From positions 3,821,001 through 3,885,000 of the forward strand of contig JADJPZ010000004.1 of NCBI GenBank assembly GCA_016713025.1: a stretch of 64,000 nucleotides of DNA, in the 5' to 3' direction. Made by a program: the position numbers and the translations under genes. The notes beneath the pieces were generated by a model that saw nothing but the letters and a program-made list of their open reading frames with translations, made no database searches and was not told the DNA's origin. Numbering within the stretch: the first letter of the stretch is position 1; each line of letters begins with the position of its first letter. Source of the stretch: Saprospiraceae bacterium (GTDB lineage: Bacteria; Bacteroidota; Bacteroidia; Chitinophagales; Saprospiraceae). Positions 1-7,893 of the stretch are shown here, piece after piece.

Positions 1-477
1 AAATTTTCCAACGGGGTAAACCGCATTGCTGTATCAAATAAGCGACTCGATTATATCAAAGACTCCGAAAAGGTCATCCTCCTGCACAATGATTACAAGA
101 ATCAACAAGCTGGCCAAGTGGCTCCCATAGCTTACAAAATCATGGAACCGCTCGTTGCTATCGATCAAATATTGCAGCATGTCCTCCCACCTTACTTCCA
201 AAAATCCCGATCTTATGGCATTCACAATCATTCTTCCAAACTCAAAACCACCATCCCTGATGCCGTAAAACGAAATGGTCAAACCATCCGCACAGTATTT
301 GAAATCATCACAGAACTGATGAAACTCAATCCCTATAAATGTGAAGTCTGTGGATCAGATAACCATCAATTAGAAGAAATAAAGCCTGATAAATCATGGA
401 TATCAGCCTACATCAATATCCCGACTCCAAGGCCGCCGCCAGAATGCAATTCATACCAAAACATTATACCGAGATGA
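1..477 (+). pseudogene. IS91-family transposase, C-terminal part, cut by window edge
   Basis: Only the C-terminal third of a Y2 rolling-circle transposase is inside the window. Reading starts in the right half of a palindromic element (1-16) and then follows NRIAVSNKRLDYIKDSEKV, aligning with the two fuller copies at 7830 and 22553. This copy has the palindrome but lacks a second 20-bp insertion that breaks the other two, so from base 19 to the stop at 475 it is one open frame. The tail has a CEVCGSD Cys pair. It is followed by the same two right-end units as the copy at 6883, so it is the third copy of that cassette. Family assignment is from the fuller copies. Confidence 0.8.
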
Positions 478-593
478 AAATAATACACCAGAATACCACA
501 TTCAATATACCAAAATATGTGGAAACACTAGCGAAAACAGCGAAGTACAATGGTAAACTAAAGATAAGATGTCAAAACTTTCAAAAATCACCA

Positions 594-815
594 TGAAATA
601 AAAAATCCTCCCTATATTTGACATTAAATTAAGCCGAAAGACACCATTGAGAGCCCATTCAATAAAAAGCGTTACCCTTATTCCCAACACCGGCCTCGTT
701 TATCCCGTTGGAAAGAATTCCTACGGGATGAAACTTGTAAAGTTGATGAAGCCTTTGGAAATATTTGCCACTTCAGGCTTTGGTAGTAAGGCTTTCATCA
801 ACTTTCCTTTGTGTT
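594..815 (+). repeat. A-type right-end unit of transposase cassette
   Basis: A block of about 220 bp found downstream of every transposase copy (594, 5731, 9249, 23972). It ends in a hairpin whose arms AAGTTGATGAAGCC and GGCTTTCATCAACTT differ by one extra base, then GTGTT. Compared with the B unit that follows, it has one palindromic element (703-728) inserted where the attC left box should be. The next unit starts right after G of GTT at 813. Confidence 0.8.
703..728. repeat. Palindromic element in attC left box
   Basis: Core TCCCGTTGG...CCTACGGGA. The B unit shows the empty site: GTTCAAC directly followed by TTGTAAAGTT. The flanks here have diverged, so no clean target duplication remains. 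Member of the same family as the copies in the recombinase, transposase and minus-strand intron. Confidence 0.75.
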
Positions 816-1011
816 TGAAATAAAATATCCTGCCTATATTTGACATTAAATTAAGCCGAAAGACACCATTGAGAGCCAATTCAATTGAAAGCGTTACCCT
901 TATTCCCAGAACCGGCTTCGTTCAACTTGTAAAGTTGATGAAGCCTTTAGAAATATTTGCCAATTCCGGCTTTGGTAGTAAGGCTTTCATCAACTTTCCT
1001 TTGTGTTACTT
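816..1011 (+). repeat. B-type right-end unit with attC-like site (920-1011)
   Basis: A second copy of the right end without the palindrome. It holds an attC-like site of about 90 bp: left box GTTCAAC (920-926, matching RYYYAAC), one long arm pair with an extra base on one strand, and GTT at 1005-1007. From TT at 814 to G at 1005 it is 192 bp with no ORF, the same length as its twin at 9469-9660. I read it as an ORF-less mini-cassette. Confidence 0.65.
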
Positions 1012-1029
1012 GCAATTTAAAAATAGAAA

Positions 1030-1422
1030 ATGAGTTTTGTAGAAGAAATAAAAGGTAGATCGAACTCTGATTCCTTAGATTCAATAATGCAAACTGTATG
1101 GGAAAACTATGGTGAATTTCTTTTCGGCAGTAATATAAATTCAATTCAAGAGTTGACTGATTTTCAAGCTGGATTTTTGCACTTAATGGATGAGAAATGG
1201 ACGGAGTTAATTCCTGTTTTGATAGAAGATCAAGTAAAACCTGAATTTGATAATTGGTATGAAGAAGAAAATTCATACGAACAAATTAATTTGCAATCAA
1301 TAGATATAAGCAATATAGAAGATGGATCATGGCAACTTATGTTCGAAGATGATAATGTGGATCTAATAGTACACTTATATATGAAGGAGTGGGAATTTCA
1401 AAATGTAGCAAGAACTGGATAA
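1030..1422 (+). CDS. Hypothetical acidic cassette protein, 130 aa
   Basis: Not recognised. An acidic soluble protein of 130 residues, without signal peptide or membrane segment, rich in Trp, Glu and Asp (WENYGEF, MDEKWTELI, DNWYEEE). It is the first gene of a 768-bp cassette that opens at the G/TT junction at 1005 and closes with the attC-like site at 1714-1779. The start ATG at 1030 is 24 bases inside the cassette. The second gene follows after 18 bases, so the two are probably expressed together. An immunity or antitoxin-like role would suit such arrays, but no motif shows it. Confidence 0.6.
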   Translation: MSFVEEIKGRSNSDSLDSIMQTVWENYGEFLFGSNINSIQELTDFQAGFLHLMDEKWTELIPVLIEDQVKPEFDNWYEEENSYEQINLQSIDISNIEDGSWQLMFEDDNVDLIVHLYMKEWEFQNVARTG

Positions 1423-1440
1423 CAAAACTAAACAAGTGAT

Positions 1441-1707
1441 ATGATTTATCAATTACCAATAAATTTAGAAATTCATAATAAAACGGTTCAAGCAATTATT
1501 GACCTCGAAACGGGATTCTTAGGGTTTTCTGAAGAACTAAATAATGAAACTATCGAATACTATTTTGGGGAAAGTCCAATAGAGTTTAGAAAAGCGTTAT
1601 TTGATAAATTAGAACATTTGATTGCTAAAAAGAGCTTAGTAAATTTTAAGATATGCAGAAAAGCCGAAAAGATGAAGGTAGTTCAAAACATCATTTCAAA
1701 AAATTAA
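1441..1707 (+). CDS. Hypothetical small cassette protein, 88 aa
   Basis: Not recognised. 88 residues; the first 50 look like a beta-rich fold (MIYQLPINLEI, IIDLETGFLGF), followed by an amphipathic lysine-rich C-terminus. The stop at 1705-1707 lies a few bases before the attC-like site, the usual place for the last gene of a cassette. It pairs with the acidic gene at 1030. The basic tail beside an acidic neighbour could mean that the two proteins bind, which is inference only. Confidence 0.55.
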   Translation: MIYQLPINLEIHNKTVQAIIDLETGFLGFSEELNNETIEYYFGESPIEFRKALFDKLEHLIAKKSLVNFKICRKAEKMKVVQNIISKN

Positions 1708-1713
1708 AAAAGC

Positions 1714-1779
1714 AAGTAACAACGGCTATGATGATATATTCGCTATCGCTTCATCCATCACATAGCCTAGGCGTTAGTG
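1714..1779 (+). other. attC-like site a
   Basis: Imperfect inverted repeat. AAC (1718-1720), left arm GGCTATGATGA, a terminal part shared with other sites (TTCGCTATCGC), right arm TCATCACATAGCC with extra bases, spacer TAG, then GTT (1773-1775). The fold matches integron attC architecture; the outer boxes are conserved only in AAC and GTT. Confidence 0.7.
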
Positions 1780-1900
1780 GCAAGCGTAAAAAGACACCTT
1801 ACACAGTGAAAATAAAAAATATTTTGACCCTGACTGTGATTTTTTGACAGTCGTTGCGAATAATTAGGTAAATCAAGTTTCACTTTTAATAATTCGCAAA

Positions 1901-2950
1901 ATGAGAATGACAAAAATTATTTCAATCGTAACACTTTTTCTATTTGTTACAACCGCTTCGGGACAAAGCATCCTGCACGAATATTTCAAGGGAAATAAAG
2001 ATAGTTTGGTTATAGAGGCAACCAAACTTATCAATATGCCCGAGCCTTCTTTTAAGCCTTCCCAGCAATCGAAAATTGACCCAGAGACCATAAAAGAGAT
2101 GGGCTTTGAACAGGTTTATAAATCCAACGACTACTACTTCACCGTTAGGGACAAAAGGAAAATATTTGCTTATCTATTGCCTAAAAAATCAGAAAATACA
2201 ATTGTTCTTATTCACGGTGTGGCAAGTACTGCATATTTGTATAATAAGACAGCAGGATTGTTGCAAGAGGCAACACAAGCGGAGGTTTTTGCAATTGATT
2301 TAAGGGGACACGGAAAGTCAGAAGGCAAGGCAGGAGATGTAGACTACATAAATCAGTATGTTGATGATTTGGCAGACATTATTAAAGAAATCCGTAAAGA
2401 GAAACCCAATGGGAAAATCATCATTGCAGGACATTCTATGGGTGGTGGCGTTGCCTTGAATTATGCACTGCAGAATAATAAAACAAAAGTTGACGGATAT
2501 TTATTGTTTGCACCACTTTTGGGGCACAATTCACCCGCTATTCCGCAAACACCACCAACGGAAACAAGTGAGTCGGAACCTTTTATGAAAATTCACTTTA
2601 CGAGAATAATTGGATTAAAAATGTTCAATGAAATTGGTAATCATTCCCACGACAGTTTGCCTGTATTGTTTTTTAATTTGCCTGAAAATATGCCATTAAG
2701 AAAGTACACATATAGAGCAAATATGAGTATGTCACCAGACAACTACAAGCAGGGTTTAAAATCGATAAATGTTCCAATGTTAGTTTTGATTGGCAGAAAA
2801 GACGAGGCTTTCAGTGCGGGAGCAATGAAAAATGCTGTAACAGAGTACAGTAAAGCCGAAGTACAAATCATAGAGAACGTTACGCACACCGGTATTAGGC
2901 ATAACTCACAAGCATTTGAGTTCATAAATAAATGGTTTACGGCACTATGA
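1901..2950 (+). CDS. Secreted alpha/beta hydrolase, lysophospholipase-like
   Basis: A 349-residue protein with a signal peptide (about 1-22, ending TTASGQ) and an alpha/beta-hydrolase fold from about residue 95. VLIHGVAST forms the oxyanion region, DLRGHGKSEG is typical of monoacylglycerol lipases, GHSMGGG carries the nucleophile Ser, LIGRKDEAF the likely acid Asp and VTHTGI the His. Substrate unknown, probably a lipid or small ester outside the inner membrane. Its end overlaps the sigma factor by 19 bases, so the genes are translationally linked and travel as one cassette. An alternative start is ATG 1907. Confidence 0.8.
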   Translation: MRMTKIISIVTLFLFVTTASGQSILHEYFKGNKDSLVIEATKLINMPEPSFKPSQQSKIDPETIKEMGFEQVYKSNDYYFTVRDKRKIFAYLLPKKSENTIVLIHGVASTAYLYNKTAGLLQEATQAEVFAIDLRGHGKSEGKAGDVDYINQYVDDLADIIKEIRKEKPNGKIIIAGHSMGGGVALNYALQNNKTKVDGYLLFAPLLGHNSPAIPQTPPTETSESEPFMKIHFTRIIGLKMFNEIGNHSHDSLPVLFFNLPENMPLRKYTYRANMSMSPDNYKQGLKSINVPMLVLIGRKDEAFSAGAMKNAVTEYSKAEVQIIENVTHTGIRHNSQAFEFINKWFTAL

Positions 2951-3456
2951 TAAGTAACAATGAACAAAAAAATAAGTTTCATCAAATCATTGAACAACAC
3001 AAGGGCGTTTTGTTTAAGATTGCCAAAGCCTATTGCCGAAATGATGATGAACGGCAAGACCTTTTACAGGAAATGATGATACAAGTTTGGAAATCGTTGC
3101 CTAAGTACAATGACACTTTTGCTATCACGACTTGGTTGTATCGTATTTGTTTAAATGTTTCTATTTCATTTTATAGAAAAAGTGTAACAAGACAGCATAT
3201 AAATATTCCATTGGTTGAGGAACTTACATCAATCAGAGAGGAAGAAAGTACTGAGAAGCAAGAACAGTTAAGCCTTTTAGAGAAGTTCATTTCTGAACTC
3301 AACGAACTTGACAAAGCCCTAATGTTTCTGTACTTAGAAGATAAAAGCCACTCTGAAATATCGGAGATAATGGGGTTAACTGTAAGCAATGTAGGAACAA
3401 AATTGGGACGTATCAAGGAGAAACATAAAAAGAAATTTTCACAATTCAATTCATAA
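2932..3456 (+). CDS. ECF-type RNA polymerase sigma factor
   Basis: 174 residues. Region 2 lies at about 20-75 (DLLQEMMIQVWKSLPKY, TWLYRICLNV) and region 4 at about 120-165 with the HTH SHSEISEIMGLTVSNVGTKL. It directs core RNA polymerase to an unknown promoter set. It overlaps the hydrolase gene upstream and is followed by a membrane protein gene (3461) that could have been its anti-sigma partner but is now broken by an IS. If that gene was the inhibitor, the sigma factor may be free of control; this is inference. A sigma factor on a cassette is unusual cargo. Confidence 0.85.
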   Translation: MVYGTMISNNEQKNKFHQIIEQHKGVLFKIAKAYCRNDDERQDLLQEMMIQVWKSLPKYNDTFAITTWLYRICLNVSISFYRKSVTRQHINIPLVEELTSIREEESTEKQEQLSLLEKFISELNELDKALMFLYLEDKSHSEISEIMGLTVSNVGTKLGRIKEKHKKKFSQFNS

Positions 3457-3774
3457 AACAATGAACGAAAAGAATTAAAATTACTTTGGCAATCAACTAA
3501 TGAAAAATTGGAAAGTAGTCTCAAAGTAAACAAAATAAATACTGAAGAAATAACGAGGTTGAAATCCCAAAATGTTCTTGCTTCAATGAAACCAATAAAA
3601 ATTATGACGCTTATTGTAGGTATCATTTGGGTAATAGGACTTGGAAGTATTCTTGGCAATTTAATAGCCAATCATTTAGGCGAAACAAACCTGTTTTTCT
3701 TGCTTTCTGCAACAATACAAGTATTGCTTACTGCGAGGCTGTAAAATATTTTGTGTAAACAAAACTTCAAAGAA

Positions 3775-4986
3775 TTATGGCTGAATCAAATTATCCTCAA
3801 AGATAATTAAAATTTCATTATGAGTAATATGCCAGTTATGAATTGGCATTGTCCATTTAACTTGAATTTGCTGAATAGCAAGATATACAGATTTCAAGGC
3901 TGCCTGATCATTTGGAAAAAGTGTTTTGGTTTTGGTAAATTTTCTGATGGCTCTGTTGAGGCCTTCAATGGTATTAGTGGTATACATAATTTTACGAATG
4001 TTAGTAGGATACTGAAACATGGGAGATAGATTTGACCAGTTTGCTTCCCAACTTTTAATGGCATAGGCATATTTAGACCCCCATTTTGCTTTAAAAGCTT
4101 CAAAAGCAATGAGAGCAGTTTCCATATTTAAAGCGGCATAAACAGTTTTTAAATCAGCCAGGAAGGCCCTTCTATCTTTCCATGGGACAAACTTCATAGA
4201 GTTTCTGATTTGATGAACGATACAAAGCTGGGATACGGTATCGGGGAAAGCAGTTTGAATGGCCTGAGTGAATCCTGTAAGATTGTCAGTGCATGCAATG
4301 AGCATCTTTTTAACGCCCCTGTCTTTGAGCTCATTTAAGACAGAAAGCCAAAACGCGGCAGACTCGTTGGCGCTCATCCAGATGCCCAAAACTTCTTTGA
4401 TCCCATTGGTTTTCAGTCCTATAACGATATAAATACTCTTGTTGATGATTTTATTATCCTGCCGGATTTTAAAACAAATACAATCCATCCAAACGATGTA
4501 ATAAGTATTATCCAAAGGTCTGTTTTGCCATTCCTGGATAGCCGGAATCATTTTGTTTGTAATATCTGAAACAAAGGTTTTAGAAACGTCTAAGCCATAA
4601 ATTTCCTGAATTTGAGCTGTTATGTCATCGGTGCTCATACCTCTGCTGTAAAGAGATGTAATGACAGATTCTACTTTCTCAGTGGTAGTTTGGCCCTTGG
4701 GAACAATGATAGGCTCAAATTCACCGTTACGATCCCGTGGAATATCCAACTCTACCTGTCCTTGTGTAGTGCGTATCTTTTTCTTATAAGACCCATTCCG
4801 GGAATTACCTGAATTAATCCCATCGGGCGAGTGTTTTGAATAGCCTAAATGATGACTTAGTTCAGCTTTTAAAAGTTCTTGAATGCCATCTTTGTAAAGA
4901 CCATTCATAACATTGTCAAAATCATTAAGAGACTTGACATCCTGAAGAAATTCAGAGAGATTAAGATTAAATTTGTTACTTTGCAT
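3775..4986 (-). CDS. IS256-family transposase
   Basis: 403 residues from the ATG at 4986, chosen because MQSNKFNLNLSEFL starts the usual N-terminus; an upstream in-frame ATG at 5040 would add 18 unusual residues. IS256/MULE family DDE enzyme: SHHLGYSKHSP and NSRNGSYKKKIRT early, VWMDCICFKI with the first Asp, IACTDNLTGF with the second, and NTIEGLNRAIRKFTKTK with the Glu. The family signature VHQIRNSMKFVPWKDR is present. It appears intact and is the only full-length transposase in the left half of the window. Confidence 0.95.
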   Translation of the reverse strand: MQSNKFNLNLSEFLQDVKSLNDFDNVMNGLYKDGIQELLKAELSHHLGYSKHSPDGINSGNSRNGSYKKKIRTTQGQVELDIPRDRNGEFEPIIVPKGQTTTEKVESVITSLYSRGMSTDDITAQIQEIYGLDVSKTFVSDITNKMIPAIQEWQNRPLDNTYYIVWMDCICFKIRQDNKIINKSIYIVIGLKTNGIKEVLGIWMSANESAAFWLSVLNELKDRGVKKMLIACTDNLTGFTQAIQTAFPDTVSQLCIVHQIRNSMKFVPWKDRRAFLADLKTVYAALNMETALIAFEAFKAKWGSKYAYAIKSWEANWSNLSPMFQYPTNIRKIMYTTNTIEGLNRAIRKFTKTKTLFPNDQAALKSVYLAIQQIQVKWTMPIHNWHITHNEILIIFEDNLIQP

Positions 4987-5051
4987 AACTATTAAATTTG
5001 TTAGGTTAAAAAATGTGTCTGTACTTGGTCGCACAAACATATTAAAAAATT

Positions 5052-5085
5052 TTCCATCTGTGGGGGGTACCCCCCACAGATGGAA
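5052..5085. repeat. Perfect 34-bp palindrome inside the IS256-type element
   Basis: Arms of 17 bases with no loop, centred on GGGGGGTACCCCCC. It lies between the transposase start and the right terminal repeat. It could act as a terminator blocking transcription coming from outside, or as a transposase or regulator site. Confidence 0.8.
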
Positions 5086-5538
5086 GCCTAACTCCTTGAT
5101 ACTAGTTTACACAATCTTTCTTACACTCCCCTTACTGCTATTGCCATAGGTGTTTATGTCTATCAATTGGCCCTTATAAACAGCATAGATTTTAGTGAGC
5201 CTGTACTGACTATTCAGGAAAAAATATCAAAACTTAAAATATCTACTCTAAATGTAACCCGACTGCTTTTTTTACAACTTCCATTATGGACTACTTTTTA
5301 TTGGAATGCTAAAATGTTTGTAGCCGAAAATTGGATGTTATGGATAATGCAAGGAATGGTTACCTTATCATTCGCCCTGGTTGCTTTGTGGTTATTTTTC
5401 AATATCAAATATGAAAACCGAAACAAAAAATGGTTTCAGTGGATTTTTAGAGGTAAAGAATGGCAGCCTATTCTTCAATCTATGGAGTTGCTAAACCAAA
5501 TTGACAACTATCAAGAACAAGACGAAGTAAACACCAGC

Positions 5539-5575
5539 CGCTAACAAGGTATTGCCAAAAGCGGGGCTGAAGGAA
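5539..5575 (+). other. attC-like site b, left half only
   Basis: Left box CTAAC followed by an arm of the type GGTATTGCCAAAAGCGGGG, similar to the left arms at 10478 and 18193. The right half is missing; sequence from a transposase-cassette end follows. The membrane protein gene stops within it (5542-5544), as expected for a cassette end. Confidence 0.55.
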
Positions 5576-5582
5576 TTCTTTT

Positions 5583-5952
5583 GAACTTTTTGTTATATTT
5601 GAATACCGAGATGAAAAAAAAACAACAGAATACCACATTCGATAAAGAAAAATATGATTACCCACCAGCAAAACCAGTTCTTTACAGTAGCAAATTAAAG
5701 ATAAGATGTCAAATCTTTTTAAAATCAACATGAAATAAAATATCCTGCCTATATTTGACATTAAATTAAGCCGAAAGACACCATTGAGAGCCAATTCAAT
5801 TGAAAGCGTTACCCTTATTCCCTGCACCGGCCTCGTTTATCCCGTTGGAAAGAATTCCTACGGGATGAAACTTGTAAAGTTGATGAAGCCTTTAGAAATA
5901 TTTGCCAATTCCGGCTTTGGTAGTAAGGCTTTCATCAACTTTCCTTTGTGTT
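5583..5952 (+). repeat. Transposase cassette remnant with A-type right end
   Basis: Matches the region just after the transposase stop at 9132 (ataccgagatgaaaaaaa and following), then an A-type right end to GTT at 5950-5952. The recombinase and transposase genes are missing, so a deletion has joined the preceding attC left half to the tail of the unit. Confidence 0.7.
5840..5865. repeat. Palindromic element in attC left box
   Basis: Identical core to the copy at 703-728, in the same place within an A-type right end. Confidence 0.75.
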
Positions 5953-5998
5953 ATCTCGGATTAAAAAGAGTCTGTGAGCACATTCTAAAAAAATCATT

Positions 5999-6085
5999 GC
6001 AGGAGTGGCTGAGTGGTGAAGGCAATTGCTATAGTAGCGGTTATTACTAGTTTTAGTAACATTGGTTCGAATCAAATCTCCTGCA
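5999..6085 (+). tRNA. tRNA-Leu-like gene (UAG), irregular
   Basis: A cloverleaf with a long variable arm can be drawn. Acceptor GCAGGAG pairs with CTCCTGC; D-arm is GCT/GGC; anticodon stem ATTGC/GCGGT; loop TATAGTA; variable stem TTACTA/TAGTAA; T-loop TTCGAAT; discriminator is A and no CCA is encoded. By position the anticodon would be TAG. Two faults: base 33 is A instead of the near-universal U, and the T-stem has one G-A mismatch. It lies inside a cassette just before a toxin-antitoxin pair. It may be a decayed or plasmid/phage-derived tRNA. Confidence 0.55.
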
Positions 6086-6142
6086 ATTAATACTTTTGAT
6101 ACTTGAAATATAGTTTTTTATGTCAGGAATAAAAATAATAAG

Positions 6143-6173
6143 TTGCACTATAGTGAAATATTTTTTATCTTTG
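6143..6173 (+). promoter_or_regulatory. Bacteroidota-type promoter of toxin-antitoxin module 1
   Basis: TTG at 6143-6145 and TATCTTTG at 6166-6173 with 20 bases between them, matching the TTG/TAnnTTTG pattern. The start codon at 6178 is only four bases downstream, so the mRNA would be nearly leaderless. Confidence 0.75.
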
Positions 6174-6177
6174 CAGT

Positions 6178-6525
6178 ATGGTTAATAAAAAGCATCGGAA
6201 GGTAGTTACTTACAAGGATTATTTTAAAGAATTCCTAAGGAAGCAACCAGTCGCTGTAAAGAAGAAAATCATTTGGACTTTAGAATTGATTGAAGACCTT
6301 GAACAAGTTCCTGAAACATATTTAAAACATTTAAAAGGAACAGAAGGTCTTTATGAGATTAGAGTTAGCTTTGGAACTAATATCTATAGGATATTTTGTT
6401 TCTTCACAGAGAAACAATTGGTTATATTGATTAATTCCTTTCATAAGAAATCTCAAAAGACACCTAAATCCGAAATCATAAAAGCGTTAAAAATAAAAGA
6501 AGAATATGAGCAAGAAAATAAATAA
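6178..6525 (+). CDS. HigB-like toxin, phage-derived Gp49-like family
   Basis: 115 residues of the RelE-fold family often called phage-derived Gp49-like (PF05973). Expected action is mRNA cleavage at the ribosome. The signature is visible: YFKEFLRKQPVAVKKKI, YLKHLKGTEGLYEIRVSFG, NIYRIFCFF, LINSFHKKSQKTPKSEI. It overlaps the antitoxin gene by 20 bases, the toxin-first order typical of HigBA. Together with the upstream tRNA-like gene it fills a 932-bp cassette (5951-6882). Such pairs are common in integron arrays and are thought to stabilise them. Confidence 0.9.
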   Translation: MVNKKHRKVVTYKDYFKEFLRKQPVAVKKKIIWTLELIEDLEQVPETYLKHLKGTEGLYEIRVSFGTNIYRIFCFFTEKQLVILINSFHKKSQKTPKSEIIKALKIKEEYEQENK

Positions 6526-6814
6526 TGTAGGATCACTTAATGAATTAAAAGAAGAATTCTTTGGTAAAAAAGGCACTAAGAAAAGAGATGAACTTGATGA
6601 AGGCTATACCAACTTCAAAATTGGAGTAATGCTTCAAGAAGCAAGATTAAAAAAAGGACTAACTCAACAAGAACTTGCTGACAAGGTGGGAACAACGAAA
6701 TCCTATATTTCAAAGATTGAAAACTCAGTCAAAGAAGCACGAATTTCGACACTTGAAAAGATTATTGAATTAGGCTTTGGTGGTAAATTAGAACTAAAAA
6801 TTAAAATGAATTAA
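6506..6814 (+). CDS. HigA-like antitoxin, XRE family
   Basis: 102 residues with a helix-turn-helix at about 38-92 (KGLTQQELADKVGTTKSYISKIEN). The N-terminal 35 residues (SLNELKEEFFGKKGTKKRDELDEG) should bind the toxin. It probably binds its own promoter at 6143-6173 as a repressor. It is translationally coupled to the toxin by a 20-base overlap and ends eight bases before attC-like site c. Similar antitoxins occur at 24605 and 25396. Confidence 0.9.
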   Translation: MSKKINNVGSLNELKEEFFGKKGTKKRDELDEGYTNFKIGVMLQEARLKKGLTQQELADKVGTTKSYISKIENSVKEARISTLEKIIELGFGGKLELKIKMN

Positions 6815-6821
6815 TAAACCC

Positions 6822-6888
6822 GAGATAACAACGGCTATGATGATAGATTCGCTATCGCTTCATCCATCACATAGCCTAGCCGTTGAAC
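6822..6888 (+). other. attC-like site c
   Basis: AAC, arm GGCTATGATGA, middle TTCGCTATCGC, arm TCATCACATAGCC with extra bases, spacer TAG, then GTTGAAC (6882-6888), which matches GTTRRRY exactly. Nearly the same sequence as site a, but in front of a different cassette. Confidence 0.75.
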
Positions 6889-6990
6889 AAACCCTCCTCA
6901 CATTGCCCCAAAGGATCAGTGGTACATTACTGATAATGAGCTGAATAAGACTTATTTTTGTGGTATTAATTTATCTCAAAAATCGAAGTT

Positions 6991-7893
6991 ATGATGTCCG
7001 AATTAAAGTATGTAAGTGATTACCATGTGGTAGAATTTGAAGAGTTTATGATACTCAAAAACTTCTCCAAACGCACCATCAAAACGTATGTCCAGATTGT
7101 GAAACAGTTTATCAATTGGTGGGAAAAACATCATCTCAATGTGCCGATGAGCGATGATGTAGTGCGTAAATATCTATTGCACCGATTTGATACTGGCAAA
7201 GACTGGCAGACGGTCAATTCCGACTACTCAGCGATCCAAAAATGGTTTAAAAATGTGCTCATGCTCTCGTGGAGTCTGACAAAACTGCCACGTGCCCGCA
7301 AGGAAAAGAAACTACCTTCCATCCTATCCAAAGAAGATGTAGTCAAAATTATCGAAGCGGCTGCTACTTTCAAACAGCAAGTGTTACTGACCTTTGTTTA
7401 TGTCACAGGTGCACGACTTAGTGAAACCACCCATGTGAAGATCGAGGACATCGACTCTCATCGTATGCAGGTGCGCATCAATCAAGGTTCAGCCCGTTGG
7501 ATAGTCATTCTACGGGCTAAAGGCAATAAAGACCGATTTATCATGCTTCCGCAGATACTTATAGATTTACTTAGGGATTATTACCGCAGAGAAAAACCGG
7601 AAATATACCTCTTCAATGCCAAGGTAAAAGCCCAATATTACAATCCACGTTCTGTTCAGTTGGCCATGCAGCAGGCAAAAAAGAAGGCCAAAGTCACCAA
7701 AAAAGGGTCAATACATACCCTTCGCAACTGTTATGCTACACACCATCTCGAAGGTGGCACGGATTTGGTCTTCTTACAGGAACAGATGGGGCACAAAAAC
7801 CTGCGAACCACCATCCGCTACATAGGCCTATGTGTGGAACGCCACCGCTACATCAAACATCCGATCGACAACCTGCCCATAAAGTACAGGTAA
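6991..7893 (+). CDS. Tyrosine recombinase with in-frame palindrome insertion
   Basis: 300 residues. The SAM-like core-binding domain spans about 10-95, the catalytic domain 105-300. The catalytic set is complete: Arg in TGARLSE, Lys in KGNKDR, HTLR motif, Gly-His in MGHKNLRTT and Tyr in TIRYIGL. Relatives read about RINQAKGNKDR; here ten extra residues (SARWIVILRA) stand just before the catalytic-Lys beta hairpin, encoded by a 30-bp palindromic insertion. The gene stays open, and copy 2 at 21714 is almost identical. It belongs to the IS91-type unit and overlaps the transposase frame. I do not call it IntI because it is part of a duplicated transposon-like unit. Confidence 0.9.
   Translation: MMSELKYVSDYHVVEFEEFMILKNFSKRTIKTYVQIVKQFINWWEKHHLNVPMSDDVVRKYLLHRFDTGKDWQTVNSDYSAIQKWFKNVLMLSWSLTKLPRARKEKKLPSILSKEDVVKIIEAAATFKQQVLLTFVYVTGARLSETTHVKIEDIDSHRMQVRINQGSARWIVILRAKGNKDRFIMLPQILIDLLRDYYRREKPEIYLFNAKVKAQYYNPRSVQLAMQQAKKKAKVTKKGSIHTLRNCYATHHLEGGTDLVFLQEQMGHKNLRTTIRYIGLCVERHRYIKHPIDNLPIKYR
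7492..7517. repeat. Palindromic element, in frame in recombinase gene
   Basis: Core GCCCGTTGG...CTACGGGC. With about four more bases it makes a 30-bp insertion that keeps the frame and adds ten residues before KGNKDR. The right flank TAAA resembles flanks at the other loci; no clear target duplication is seen. Confidence 0.75.

Larger units (their letters stand above)
3735..5130 (-). mobile_element. IS256-type insertion sequence, 1396 bp
   Basis: Ends are imperfect inverted repeats starting GAGGCTGTAAAATATTTTG on the left and GGGAGTGTAAGAAAGATTG read inward from the right, both continuing TGTAAAC. An exact 8-bp target duplication CTTACTGC flanks it (3727-3734 and 5131-5138), the size usual for IS256. 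One transposase gene on the minus strand fills it. The clean duplication indicates a fairly recent insertion, here into a membrane protein gene. Confidence 0.95.
3461..5544 (+). pseudogene. Membrane protein gene split by an IS256-type element
   Basis: Two pieces of one gene flank the insertion. From ATG 3461 the frame reads MNEKN then stops; moving by one base gives ELKLLWQSTNEKLESSLKV, so there is a frameshift at an A/G run near 3470. The frame continues to 3734 and resumes at 5139 with IAIGVYVYQLALINS, staying in frame if one target duplication is removed. At least four hydrophobic segments are visible (KIMTLIVGIIWVIGLG, FFLLSATIQVLL, LFLQLPLWTTFYW, MVTLSFALVALWLFF). It follows the sigma factor by four bases and was probably its membrane partner. 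Both lesions make it non-functional. Confidence 0.75.

Noticed and set aside
6991..7893. Recombinase as the missing integron integrase
   Set aside because: It is duplicated within a transposon-like unit with a Y2 transposase, a known IS91-family arrangement, and I cannot identify the IntI-specific extra segment. It might still act on these sites.
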